A DNA stretch of 64,000 bases from Physcia stellaris (lineage: Eukaryota > Ascomycota > Lecanoromycetes > Caliciales > Physciaceae), in the NCBI GenBank assembly GCA_018902385.1, contig JABSSW010000016.1, positions 372,001-436,000 on the forward strand, in the 5' to 3' direction. The notes under the pieces were generated by a model. It saw only the letters and a list, made by a program, of their open reading frames with translations. It was not told the origin of the DNA and made no database searches. Within the stretch, counting starts at the first letter, position 1. Each line of letters begins with the position of its first letter. Below are positions 21,876 to 33,172 of the stretch, one piece after another. The position numbers were made by a program, and so were the translations under genes.

Positions 21876-22220
21876 CCGAGTAAACGCGTAGTGCACGGGC
21901 CACATCCCGATTAGGCCACGTAATGCCCTGGACCCTTAGGTAATGCTTCAACATCTTCTTCTTTAGTCCAGCTGTTCAAAGTTCCTTAGGTAGGCACTTC
22001 GCCACTAGATGCAACTTCATTTCACCTTATATTCGTACCAGACTGCGGTTTACGCTTTCCACAACTCATCGAGACTTCATTTCCGGAGCAGCGTCTTCAG
22101 CCAAGCAGACTCGTCCCAATCGTCACTTCTCCAAGGATTCCTATCGTCTGAACCGCCAACGCTCTCTCAAAAGAGTTGACCTTACAGCTTGTATCTTGAA
22201 ACGTACGACAATCAGACACA

Positions 22221-22742
22221 ATGTCGATCAAGACAGAAGACGATCTCTATCGCAAGAGAATAGCGCAATGGACCACTGAGGCACCCATCAAGCTCTCATC
22301 CCAGTCATGCCAAACGCTTGCGAGGACGATGCCATTCAGGAAATTCATCAGCTTCATGGCAGAGCAAGCGCCCGATACCAGGAGACGGTTCTTAAGGTAA
22401 TTTGTCAAGAAGATGCTGGTGGCCACAGCAGAAGACGAGTGCAATACTGATTTCAAGAAATCGGCCGCCGAGCGCGAGAAGACTCGCAAAATCAAGAAAG
22501 CCAAATTGGAAAAGACGAAGGATTTCGGATGTGAGGTCTTTGGGCCTAGTTGCGACATTGAGGCAGGATTGGGTGGTGAAGATGGATGTTTGGATCGAGA
22601 CAGAGATGGTCAAGAAATTCAAGAGATCAGTGAGAAATATATTAGAGCAGGCGCCCGTCACAATGAGGCGCTTCTTGAAGAGAGTTGTGAAGAAAATGCC
22701 ATCCGGAATCTTCAGACGGAATTCTCGAATCCCGGCTTTTAA
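22221..22742 (+). pseudogene. repeat-module gene with one in-frame stop
   Basis: ATG at 22221 opens MSIKTEDDLYRKRIAQW. TAA at 22398-22400 interrupts the frame, which then continues without other stops to 22740. A module resembling AEQAPDTRRRFL..VKKM is seen here and twice more in shifted frames at about 22617-22740 and 22775-22915, each followed by a word for IFRRNSRIPAF in the last two. The locus therefore looks like a triplicated exon or gene segment now broken. Not recognised. Confidence 0.4.
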
Positions 22743-22925
22743 ATTCATCAAGCTCTCATCTTTCTCATGCCAAACGCCCGCGAGAAGAGCAAAATTCAAG
22801 GAATTCGTGATCAATATTTGAAGCAAACGCTCGCCACCGTGAGACTTTTCCTGAGAAGAATTGTCAAGAAGATGCCATTCGAAATCTTCGGACGGAATTC
22901 TCAGATTCCGGCTTTTTCAAGGCCC

Positions 22926-22935
22926 TATATATATT
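22926..22935 (+). promoter_or_regulatory. TATA-like box upstream of the 23.2-kb relic
   Basis: TATATATATT about 300-340 bp before the MWKKDPDS start, a spacing similar to that upstream of paralogue B. Confidence 0.25.
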
Positions 22936-23268
22936 CCGTCCGGAATGAAGTCGAAGTGACGAGACTGCACAAAACCAAGCGAGAGACTTCTAGTATCAAT
23001 TGTTCAACTACAAACCTTAAGGTCGAAGGGGAATTGACGCTCCGCGTCCACTTCTCTCACTATAAAGAGGTTATCAGTCATTTGGCATGCTGCTACGTCC
23101 GCTCTCCAGCAGACTGGTTGCGCCAAACTCATCTGTTCCCAACCTTTCTGCGACACAGCTTTAGCTTTTCAAGCTGCATTCTCAGATATCCATTAAACTT
23201 ACATTTTCTTCAGGCTACGTCTTTCACCTCCATGTCGTGTCTCCGACTCCATCCTATTCCGATTACAA

Positions 23269-23369
23269 TGTGGAAGAAGGATCCCGACTCAAACAATGCA
23301 CCAGAAGACATCAATCTGATCCCTCTTTACAACGAACCCCTTCTCAAGTGCAACCAGCCGAATATATAG
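23269..23369 (+). pseudogene. N-terminal relic related to paralogue B
   Basis: From ATG 23269 (CGATTACAATG context, as in paralogue A) the frame MWKKDPDSNNAPEDI..LIPLYNEPL aligns with the paralogue B start (SYDSKKAPEDL..HPLYNEPI), then stops at 23367-23369. Downstream the similarity is lost into shifted frames. Confidence 0.55.
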
Positions 23370-23741
23370 CAATTCATTCTCCAATTCCCCAACGACGACG
23401 GAGATGCTCTGATCTTATTTCCCGCTTCAATTCCCCAGCGGCGACAGGGATGCTATACTATCATTTGGAAAACTGTTCATGACGGAGCTTCATTCACGCC
23501 TGAGAAATCACCGCCTCCAGGTCCGAAGTCTTCAGACGAAATGCTCAGATTTTGGCAGTGCCCGGTGAGAGGTGGCTGTCCCACAAGAGAGGCGAGGACT
23601 CATGGCCAGCGGCAGTTTGTGAAAGACTCTCAACTTACCGAAGAGCCGAAAATGTCCAGATGATGCTTGAAAGACTAACGGACAATGACGAAGGAAAGAA
23701 GTCGACCTATTCAGGATCTATCGCTTACACATGCAGCGAAC

Positions 23742-24454
23742 ATGGACACCTTATCGACTTCATTTGTATCTAAAGACACGAATGATGGGGAGAAGAAGGT
23801 CACAGTGAAGAAGCAGTCATACGATGAAGACTGCGCATTCTACGCCAACTTGATGCATCCAACCTACCATCAGGTAACAATTCAAATCCGTGCAATTCTT
23901 GTGCTGACGGTTTGGCGTCGGAATCACGCCTGATCTTGTCAAGAAGCTGAGAAATCAACTGACCGTTGTCATGATCAAAGATGGTCAATTCTGCCCAGAC
24001 TTCGCTGTTTCGAAGAACATGATATCATTTGATACGAAGAGCATGTTCTGGGAAATGATTTCCTACAAGTCGATTCCGTCAAGAAGCTAGGAAATCAACT
24101 GAGCGTTGTCATGATCAAGGATGGTCAATTCTGCCCAGACTTCGCTGTTTCGAAGAACAAGAGATCATTTGATACGGAGAGCATGCTCTGGGAGATGTTT
24201 CCCTACAAGTCGATTTTGTCAAGAAGCTGGGAAATCAACTGACCGTTGTCATGATCAAGAATGGTCAATTCTGCCCAGACTTCGCTGTTTCGAAGAACAA
24301 GAGATCATTTGAAACGGAGAGCATGTTCTGGGAAATGATTCCCTACAAGTCCATCGGACGATCGAACGACAAATCGTCTTCGAATGTGCGAGATCACGGA
24401 GTACGAAGATCCATAGCCCGGCTGAAAAGACTGAAGGATTCCGAGGTGTTCAGA
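23742..24454 (+). pseudogene. orphan gene broken by 140-bp triplication
   Basis: A coding-like frame (MDTLSTSFVSKDTNDGEKK) leads to a GTAACA donor at 23874. Joined to an acceptor before 23944 it continues KLRNQLTVVMIKDGQFCPDF. The downstream exon has been tandemly triplicated with a 140-bp period (140 is not a multiple of three), so each junction shifts the frame, and a TAG appears at 24088-24090. The last copy leads into RSNDKSSSNVRDHG and ends at 24454. I do not recognise the protein. Confidence 0.5.
23938..24355 (+). repeat. 140-bp tandem repeat, 3 copies
   Basis: Copies start at 23938, 24078 and 24218, each with GTCAAGAAGCT and GGTCAATTCTGCCCAGAC, differing by a few substitutions. Period exactly 140 bp. 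Confidence 0.92.
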
Positions 24455-24856
24455 TGAGAGAATTTCAAACCGAATGACCGATAAGACGTCAACCCGCAGT
24501 GCGGTAGCAATCAGTCATACGACGACTACGTGCCTTGTATCAAGATTCCAGCTGCTCGTACGGCCACACTCCTTTTATTCTGTTAGACGACGGCCAAAGT
24601 CACTTGGTTTCTTCTTCGGTTTCCATTCCCTCTCGAAAGCGTAAAGCTGAAGCAAGTATCGACATAACGACTCGGAAGGATTACCGTTCGCAAAGAAAGC
24701 CATGGTGGCAAAACGTAAGCTCCCGTTTGTCGTTGAACCTTACAATCCCTGATCATGAGTTAGATTACTCCGACGATGTCATCAAAGGAGGGAAATTGAA
24801 ACGGTGCAAGAAAGTGGAGCTACGCTCTGGAAACGACCTACCAATTCCTTCCAGAA

Positions 24857-25446
24857 CCTGGCACATTACTTACGAACAGCCAATCCGGTGCGTTGATGGT
24901 CACCGAACACGCAAACTTCGCCACCCAGGCATCAATAACCAAGCTGAACTTCGGTAACGTCCATGTGATTAAGGTACGAGCCTTCTCTCTCCTTCACTGT
25001 CAATGTTCCACGCATTCTTGCTGACCTGCCAGACCCAAGGATATGGCGGCTGGGCCGCACGAGAGTACCTGTCCCTGTTGAGCCGAGTCCTCCCGGACGG
25101 AATTCCATTTCTATATTTCTCAGACCACGACGTGCAGGGAGTGCACAGATATCCGAATCTTAAATATGGAGCTCTCGCAACTGCATAGAACGCGGAGCAA
25201 ATGACATGTCCACGACTGGAGTGGGCTGGACCAACCAAGAAGCAATTATTGGCTCACCATCGGCACCACGTCAGCACAGAGTCTTGGCCAGCAAGAAAGG
25301 AAGCACTCGAAGCGAAAATGAGCAGCAAGCCCACGAGAACAGATCTTTCACTCAACCAAGGTATTCAAGCTCTGGGAGTGCCACACAACGAACGCATAGT
25401 CGCGGAGGAACTTGAATTAATGACGACTGGCTCAGGGGTAAGTCGA
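24857..25446 (+). pseudogene. Spo11/TopVIA-like TOPRIM relic
   Basis: A frame ending GALMVTEHANF..FGNVHVIK joins across a 59-bp intron (24974..25032; GTACGAG donor, GCTGACC branch point, CCAG acceptor) to TQGYGGWAAREYLSLL, then FLYFSDHDVQG..LKYGA, a TAG at 25186-25188, and in the same frame MTCPRLEWAGPT. This order matches Spo11/TopVI subunit A: an EKxAxF-like motif, GKGYPDxxTR, the TOPRIM DxD with DPxG, YxYGS, and the later PxxxWLG. No N-terminal catalytic-tyrosine domain was found nearby. The intact protein would bind Mg2+ through the TOPRIM acidic residues (here SDHD). With the nonsense codon and missing N-terminus it is probably a decayed copy. Confidence 0.6.
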
Positions 25447-25473
25447 ATGCATTTTCCTCGTTGCGGAAGGTGA

Positions 25474-27430
25474 CAGCCGGATAGAAATTCCACTTTGCAC
25501 TTCTCTCAGATCATTATCTCATGGTCTGGTAGTAAGTGATGCGAGTTTTTAGGATACACCGACAGATCTACGATTACCCGACTTCGGACAAAACCAGAAG
25601 ATGATCTTGTCTTCATGTCATATTCATATCGTCTTCAGATCGTGTTCATGTGCTTTGTGCCAAACACGGGTAAGCGTGTTATCATCTGCACATTGGGTGT
25701 ATCGATTGCGATGCATGGGAGGCAAGATAGCATCACACCAGACCATGGGATAGCTCGGGGGCTGAGAATTATTGCGTCGCAACCGTATGGCCACCGCCGT
25801 TCAGCCCGCTCCGACTGCTCAGGAGCTAGTATCCCAACAGGGCCAGCAATGGCAAAATCTCTCAACCCCAGCATCCCAAATACTAGAATTTCAAAGTGGG
25901 TAAAGGGTGTGGCGGCTTGCTCCAGAGTTTTGCGTTCGGCTGGCTGGGTGTGACGTCTTCCTCCGCGCGCAGTCTCCCTTTTTCCCGCAATGCTTGGCTT
26001 GTACCCATCAAACCATCAGGCAGGAAATATCAGGCAGGTCTTTTGGTCTACTATCCACTCATCTAGATATACAGGTGTTACATTATTCCGTTCCGAAATC
26101 ATCTCCTTCAGGCGAGCTTCCATTTGCACTCTCTCCACTTCGCAACCAATAGATCTTTCGGACGTCTTGAGGGTTAAAGGTTCCGTTTGTCACTTGGAGT
26201 CATTTGCTGCTGAACCACAACAAGACGGAATCGCCAGTCGATATTCTGAAAGTAATTTGGTTCCATTGCATTTTGTTGCCCGTTGATTCAGTATCTTGAT
26301 CTTGCGACTAGCCAGCCCTATATCAGAAAGTGGAGTGTCCGTACGGGTCATCCGGGAGCAATATCTCGATTTCGGAGTAGTATTTATGCATCGGGGTGCG
26401 CATCGTTTTCTGCAAATTTGTTTATGGCCGCCATGGCTGCGGGCTTCAAGATTGACGACCCCTTGGGCGGAGGAGAGAGACAGCAGGTCAAATAATCCCA
26501 AAAACCCCTTGTTCTCTGGATATGCCACCGAGAGGTACAGATCAACAAAATCAGCCACGCCAGGACGACGAGGTAGTCATCATCGAACAGCCGGCGAAAA
26601 ACGCGGAGGCGCAGGTAGATTCTGAGCAAGACAAAGCCATGTGATGCTCCGACAATGTTAGTAGTACCCTGCCAAGCCTAATCTCGAAGCTTCCAATCTT
26701 CTGCTTCTTGGACTTCTATCCAATATGAGATCTTTTCCTCCCACACCGCCTCTGCTGCTGCTCTTCGAAGGCTTTCCTTGTCCAGAGGGTACCCCTACAC
26801 ACCTTGTTTTTCCGCAGTTGATGCATGGAACGCGGCCCCTAACCATTCAGGAGGAACGATCCTTATCAAATCAGATGCAGCGAAACTGAACACCAACGCG
26901 TCACACCCTTAGCTGGGTATGGGCAACACCCGTCCGGATCTGTCTGAATTTTAGAGCTTGAGCAGGCAACTGGAATTTGTAATTTAGCCTAGCAGCTACG
27001 TATCACTCATCGGGGGCACAGTCCTCTGCGAGCCTATCTATGTGCTCAATCTCGAGTGGATGTCCGCAGCTAGGCTCTTGGTAAATTTGAGGTTTAGTAT
27101 CGCTCCAAAAAGATCGCCTAGAAAGCTAATACAGTCAGTGTATTTGTAGCTATCTACTATAGGAATTAACGGACCTTAGTGTGCGACACGATATCACACA
27201 AGACAGGGAGTGGTTGAGGGCGGAGGGCCCAAGAACGCTGAAGGCAGGCGGCCGTGATGACTCAGCAACGGATTCAACGGACATACTAAGTGCAAAACGC
27301 TCTTGGTGGTGAGGGGTCGAGAATGCAACCTTCCAGCAGAATTAAAAATTTCAAAATCCGAGGACTGCGAAGCAGTAAAAGCTGAGGCACAAGAGGAATA
27401 ATAGAAACGTGTCTTATATCTCCACATGAC
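25474..27430. other. intergenic with a possible membrane-protein fragment
   Basis: No complete gene. On the minus strand about 26520-26625 a frame reads LRLRVFRRLFDDDYLVVLAWL, which resembles the start of fungal rhodopsin-like (PTH11-type) integral membrane proteins. Flanking frames carry several stops and no full seven-helix protein can be assembled, so it may be a worn relic. Confidence 0.35.
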
Positions 27431-27432
27431 TT

Positions 27433-28126
27433 TATACAAAGGTTACCGGTATTTACACCTACCACTTCGGTAGACACACCTGCAGTCTCGGTATACACAC
27501 CTTCAGGGCTCCAACCCACGAATAATGCTCGGATTCTTCATTCGGAAGTTTACGAAGCCTCTTTTCGTCATGACATGTTGCAAAGATCTCGAATTCGAAC
27601 GATTTAACATTCATTGAAAGCTGATTTGTTTACAGGAAATGAGGGCCATTTAGTATGATGAAATGGTCATTTTCTTTGAGTTTATCAATACATGCAATCA
27701 TCCTCGTCCGCCCGTAGTTTCTTCTCAGCGTGTAGATTTCGTGGCACTCACTTCGGTTCATTTGTAAGGAGTTTTCATAATCTGCTTCACAATTTCGAAG
27801 CTCGAAGCGTCACGTTTTGGGAATGTCGAATTCGTGCTATTTCGCGTTGCGTTGAAGTGCATTCACAGCGATTTCATACGAGTCAAATATCATGAGATCA
27901 TCATAGTCAAGATCAGAATTGACGTTGTCGGCCGATTCAGAAATCGAAGGATTATTTTCGATCATGACGAGATAGGTGTGTGAACTCGATTCTCGGTGTT
28001 TTGACAAGTTTCTCGAAAATAAAGAAGATTCGAGACCTTGAGCGGTTTCGTGGTAGGGTTATCTAGGGTTAAGATCCTGAAGGTGTGTATACCGAAGTGG
28101 TAGGTGTAAATACCGGTTACCTATAC
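27433..28126. mobile_element. MITE-like element with terminal inverted repeats
   Basis: The left end (27433-27503) and the reverse complement of the right end (28076-28126) share ACCGGTATTTACACCTACC ACTTCGGTA (written in two parts) and TATACACACCTTCAGG. The left end carries a second, partly repeated CGGTATACACACC word. About 570 bp of non-coding, moderately AT-rich interior lies between. The structure fits a non-autonomous DNA element. Confidence 0.6.
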
Positions 28127-28454
28127 AAACGGCCATCAAATCCTAAAGAATGTTCGAGAATCCCGTTACCATCTCATCCGAATCCCAATGCTAAATTTGA
28201 CGCTGCAGTGGCCACCTACTCCACCGAAAGCCTCTAGTCACTCCTCTCCACATATGCTGGGCCAAGGAAAGGTTTGCTAATATCCCCTAGACCGGTAAAA
28301 ATAGTTCTCCAAATTCTCATCCCGGAATGTAGCATTATAGCTTCGTTTGCAGGTTCGGAGACAATCATGGATGTTTCAGACTCTTGAACTCTAGCCCAAA
28401 GGCTGTCCTGGGTAGGGTTATTCAGATATGCATTATTGAGCCATCTGTTTGTGT
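28127..28454. other. intergenic 3' of the P450
   Basis: No feature apparent between the inverted-repeat element and the P450 stop codon. Confidence 0.5.
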
Positions 28455-30372
28455 CTATCGTGTACTAGCGCTCGTTGTTTCCCTAGGGGTTATGCGCACG
28501 AAGAAATCCTTTTGATAGAAGATGCCGTGGCAACGACTACTCCATGGCTTGGTAGGCCTCGTTATGACAACATTCCAGCGTCGGAAAACCTATATCATGA
28601 AGAGATTATACGCATATAAGCACTATTTCGCTCTCATTTAACAAGATCAGAGCAAACAAAATACTTTCGAAGCTTTTGGGAAGGGCTCACCTCTACAAAG
28701 AACTTGCTCTGATTCGTATTTGCCATGCGGATGCCTAAGCAGCGAGTCGGACCGAACCCAAAAACCAATTCCATGACACGCTCCATCTCGCGGAGATGTC
28801 TTGGGTCTGCATCGAGCCAGCGCTCAGGCCGGAAGACTCGAGGATCCGGGGTGAAGACCTGATTGAGAAGGAGTCCGGGAAGATTTAAGCCAACGTTCAC
28901 GCTGCCGGGGATGAAGAAGCCGTTAAGGGTGTCCCCTTGGGCGGGGGTGACCCGTTCGCGGAGGTATGTGATTGGTGGGAAAATGCGCAGACCTTCTCTG
29001 ATGCAAGCTTGAAGGTAAGGAAGCTTTCGGACTTCATCTTCGAGGGCCGGATAAGAGATCATGTTGTTGGCGATATGAGTGTCGATCTCTCCTTGAAGTC
29101 GCTGGTAAATAATAGGATTTGTGACGATGTGGAGAAGAATAGCACGAATAGACGTCGCGGTTGTATCAGAGCCTGCAAACCTACAGAAAAAGAGAGTTAG
29201 CGGCGAAAAGCAGTCAATATATGGAAATATGGAAGGTTATTACAGAGCAATGGTGATCTCCAGCTCTGCTTGGTAACTGTCCAGGCCGTGTTTCAAGAAA
29301 GAGCCAAGCATATCGTTTTTGGGCTCAGATCCTTTTTCAAGTCGCTCTTTCACAACATTGCGGGATATCTGGGCTTTTTGATTAGCACCATAGGCTGTTC
29401 CGTGGATTGGAGTCAATATTTACGCCCATGATTTTGCCAATGCCGTCCCGGTCTGTTGCCCTTGGAAGAATGCGATTAAACCATGGAATGAACGAGATGA
29501 AAGATAATATTCTAGAGACTTCTGTGAAGATTGAAAACTTCTCAACAATGGGAAGTCTCTCTTCTAGTGTTTTCAAAAAGTTGTGACAGTCGGCGTGTTT
29601 CGCAATGAATCCAAACGGACGACAAAAACAGAGTCGGCAGATCATGTCTGTGACAAGGTATTGAATACTTCTACCAATCTCAAATTCCTTGAATTCATTG
29701 TCTGAGTACGATAGCCCGTGCTTTTCGATGAACAAGACCCAGTCTTGGAGACTCTGGTCGATTCCTTGTTCAAAACCTTCGATTTCTTTGCCTTCATACT
29801 GCAAAAATTGGTCAGATGTCCAGGAGAAAAGGAGGAGGTCATGTAATCGCTTACGCCATGGGACATTTGGTGACGCAGCATGTTGTGCCTAACAAGATCT
29901 CTCTCCGTTATGAGATTCGCTCTATTAGGATCCAGCCGAAGACTGTCAAACCATGGGCCCCGCTCATACTGAGAACGGGCGGCAAGAACCTTTCGGAAGG
30001 TATTGGGATCATTCGTGACCAGATGATTGGGACCTATACGCGCCAGAGGACCTAGATGTGAAGTATTTAGGCATATTGAGAACATACGAGATGTTCCAAA
30101 CATGCGGAGAAAAGAAGAGCACAATGCAAAGCTTATGACATACCATATTTATCGTTCACTTCGATATAACGATTTGGCGAGTCCTCCGAGGCCAGAGATT
30201 TAAAAAGCCAAAGCCTCGTGAATGGTGCCCACCACGGACCAGGAATCTTTCGCAGGTGAAGCTGAGGTTGTACAATGAGATAATAGAAAGCAAAAAAGAA
30301 GAGGACGACCGCACCAACAGTGACGGCAGATCGATCAAGTCCCGACACGGTAAAGGCAAATATTGAAGCCAT
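28455..30372 (-). CDS. cytochrome P450, pisatin-demethylase-like
   Basis: Model complement(28455..28589, 28691..29180, 29244..29368, 29424..29798, 29855..30051, 30144..30372): 516 residues, all five introns GT..AG, total divisible by three. Residues about 17-37 form one N-terminal membrane anchor (VGAVVLFFFAFYYLIV) followed by a proline hinge (KIPGPWW). I-helix ALFAGSDTTATS, ExxR in REGLRIFP, PERF-type FRPERW and the haem loop FGFGPTRCLG (axial Cys about 456) are all present. The tail TRPTKPWSSRCHGIFYQKDF resembles the end of CYP57-type pisatin demethylases and related fungal P450s. It should be an ER-anchored haem-thiolate monooxygenase needing a P450 reductase; substrate unknown. No other secondary-metabolism gene is adjacent, so no cluster is evident. 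Confidence 0.9.
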
Positions 30373-33172
30373 TTTAATAAAGAAGACAAAGCTCAGATGA
30401 ACTCGTTATCCACGGCTGTATATTCAAAATCGTTGTCGAGCTTGCCACGGTATGCTCTGTTTGAGTGAGATGTCAAACTAGAAGCGGGCTGAGCCTGCCA
30501 TTAAGAGATACAGAATGTCAGAAGAAACGGATGATCAAAAAGGACAATTTTAGGCTAGGACTCCCAGGGTGTAAGAGCACTCTGTGTGACCACATTCTCG
30601 AAACATACTAAAGCCATTACGAGACTTCGTAGAAGAATAGTGCGTTATGAAATCCTGCACGCGTTATGCATGGTCAGGCATTGCTGCATTAGACTATGCA
30701 AACGCGGAGAATGGATTGGAAATATAAGCTTGAAGAAGCGAGTTTACGAATTCTCCGAGGATGTGTTTTAGTCCGGAACAGCGCTAGATCTTCCTTTCCT
30801 GAACTGTCCGACTGCAGAAGGATCATGCATGCATGTGTTGTACCATGAGTGGACCACAAGGCTTACAGAACTCGGAGCTGATTGCCAAGATCCATATCTG
30901 AAGAGTGTTAACATACTTCGATACGACGATTTGTGTGAGTGATAGTGAGCCGATCGCTACAACTATCTCGACGAACCCTCGATTGGCCAAAGAAGCTAGA
31001 CATACAGTGATATATCCATTTCTAGACGGTCCGTTACCATTATGGGCAGACAGTCGAACACCCTCCTATCAAGCCGTATCAGTCACGGGGGTGCCTTGCT
31101 GATGCTATTCTGTCTGTGGCGTCTTTGGCGATTTGGCCTAGCTCCAGCACTTTGGCCTCGTGAACCAAAATCTCTATGAGAGTACCTTACTGGATACCAA
31201 TGATAGGTATCCGTGAGCCCTATATTATCTAGGGATGATACGAGCTAACATTTCAGGTTCCCTGAAAAGGGCATATCTGGGAATCCATGCATCATTCACA
31301 AGGGCTGTTCAGTCGCGGACAGTGATTAATCGGTTTCATTGATGCATTGGGAGCGCAATGAGTAAGAGACGTGTATGCTGAATCGCCATCAGAAAATACT
31401 TTGCCAATGGGGAACCTTACGCCCTCACCATAGCTGGCCGGAGAATGATAATCATCAGAAGTACTCAAAATGTTGCTGTTATATGTAAAAGAACTGTTGC
31501 TTTTACCTTCGACCCTTTTGTGCAGAACGTCATGAAGGCATTTGGACTGGATCATCGATCGTTAGAAGACATATTTAACGACGACCCGTCACATGTAGTA
31601 CGAGGTACCCCAAGACGCCAAATCGTCGTTCTTATTATCTTCCGGCAATCGTGTAAGCAAGTGCTATTTTCACTTGCAAAAGAACTGGCTCAGACAACAG
31701 CTGCACCCTGGCGAACATCTCAAGATTCAACACCGCCCTCAGAATAGTTTTTGGAAGAAATAGCATAGGAGAAGAATAGCTCTAGTGCCGCAGCCAAGAA
31801 AACGACATACGCAATGAGACGAAAGAAGAATTTCTCTCGCTCGGTAGGCTTCAGCAGAATGAGCCAATCTGGAGCCTGTTCCTTTCCCTCATGTTACTAT
31901 CGCGAAATCTCACCCGACGCGGTTACCTCGGATCTTCCAGAGCCTTGCAAAAATGTATCTAAGCACGACTATGGGCCTGTGTACGAGAATTGGTGCTGGT
32001 CCACGCATGCGCCATATTGGGAGGATATCTGGGCTCTCGTGCAAAAAGTCCACTGCTAGAGTTCTATGAACTGCCGTTTAAGGATTACACAAGATGGCTG
32101 GGATAATCGATATCCACTTCCTACCTCAGTCTTCGCTAAGCCAGGCTTAAAAGGAGGTTGGAGCGACGGCGGAAAGTCACTTTGAATAAGCTAAATATCA
32201 ACGCCAGTATTCAAAGATTTGGGAGACCACGGTACAGGTTCGGAAATCATCCATAAGTTCTCAACTGGCTGGTCTAGTATCACTTTCCATGAAGATACCA
32301 AAAGCCAAACCCCGGATGTAGCCTATCCCCCATGGATTTGTGGAATCGGGATGGATCCCAGATTACTGTAGTTCTATGTAACCAGCGACCGTCGCACGCG
32401 TAAATATTATTATTAGAACACTGTGCGTTTCTGCAGGCTGCGATCGATGCTGGAAATCGCCATCGCGATTCAATAGCAAGAGGAGCAAAAGTCTTGGCCG
32501 GGGTCAAGTAACACGCCACCTGAGGCTGTGTTGATCTCACTCAAGATCTTGAATCTGTACAAATATTTCGCTGTCTGAGATACCAAGTGCTCTCGCAATT
32601 ACCGACTGCCATCAAGAAAGAGGGCTGTGGAAGGAGACTTGAACGAATCAAACGAAACGACGATCTTGCAGCTTGATGCACTCGCATTGCGCCGAATCAC
32701 CGAAGTACTCCCGAGAGCTGGCCGGTTGTTATTGAACATCGGTTCGCCGATAATCCGGAGGTTTTTGAATGTCATGACTTCCTGATTGTCGGCAGTCGAA
32801 GGTCTCGTATCCTACTTCTGGTCAAGCTCTTGCTTAAGCTCGCGCGTCCTCGTATATCTCTTTTGGTTTAGCTCGTTTGCAAGAGTTGAAGTGTGTTCTT
32901 TTTGCGGGGTAAGCTTCGCTCATGCCATTTATGACGCATAAAGATCGTCTGGAGTTGCTCGATTCAAGCAAGACGTGCATCGATCTTTCCTAAAGTGTTG
33001 ATAGAGTTCCAGGCGTCTGCATGACAAATCGAGGCAGATCGAGTACATAAGCACTCATTTCGTGTTCCTTTCCTTCCCTTTCTGCCTGTTCATATTTCCC
33101 AAAATCCTTCGACCTTCACTTTCTCCCAAGTCTCCAACGATATATCAATTCTGACAATCCTTTCGTCAAACA
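30373..33172. other. 2.8-kb stretch without a supported gene
   Basis: Frames of 60-100 codons on both strands (for example 31445-31747 plus, 31292-31555 minus) have no shared splice structure or domain. Nothing is called. Confidence 0.5.
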
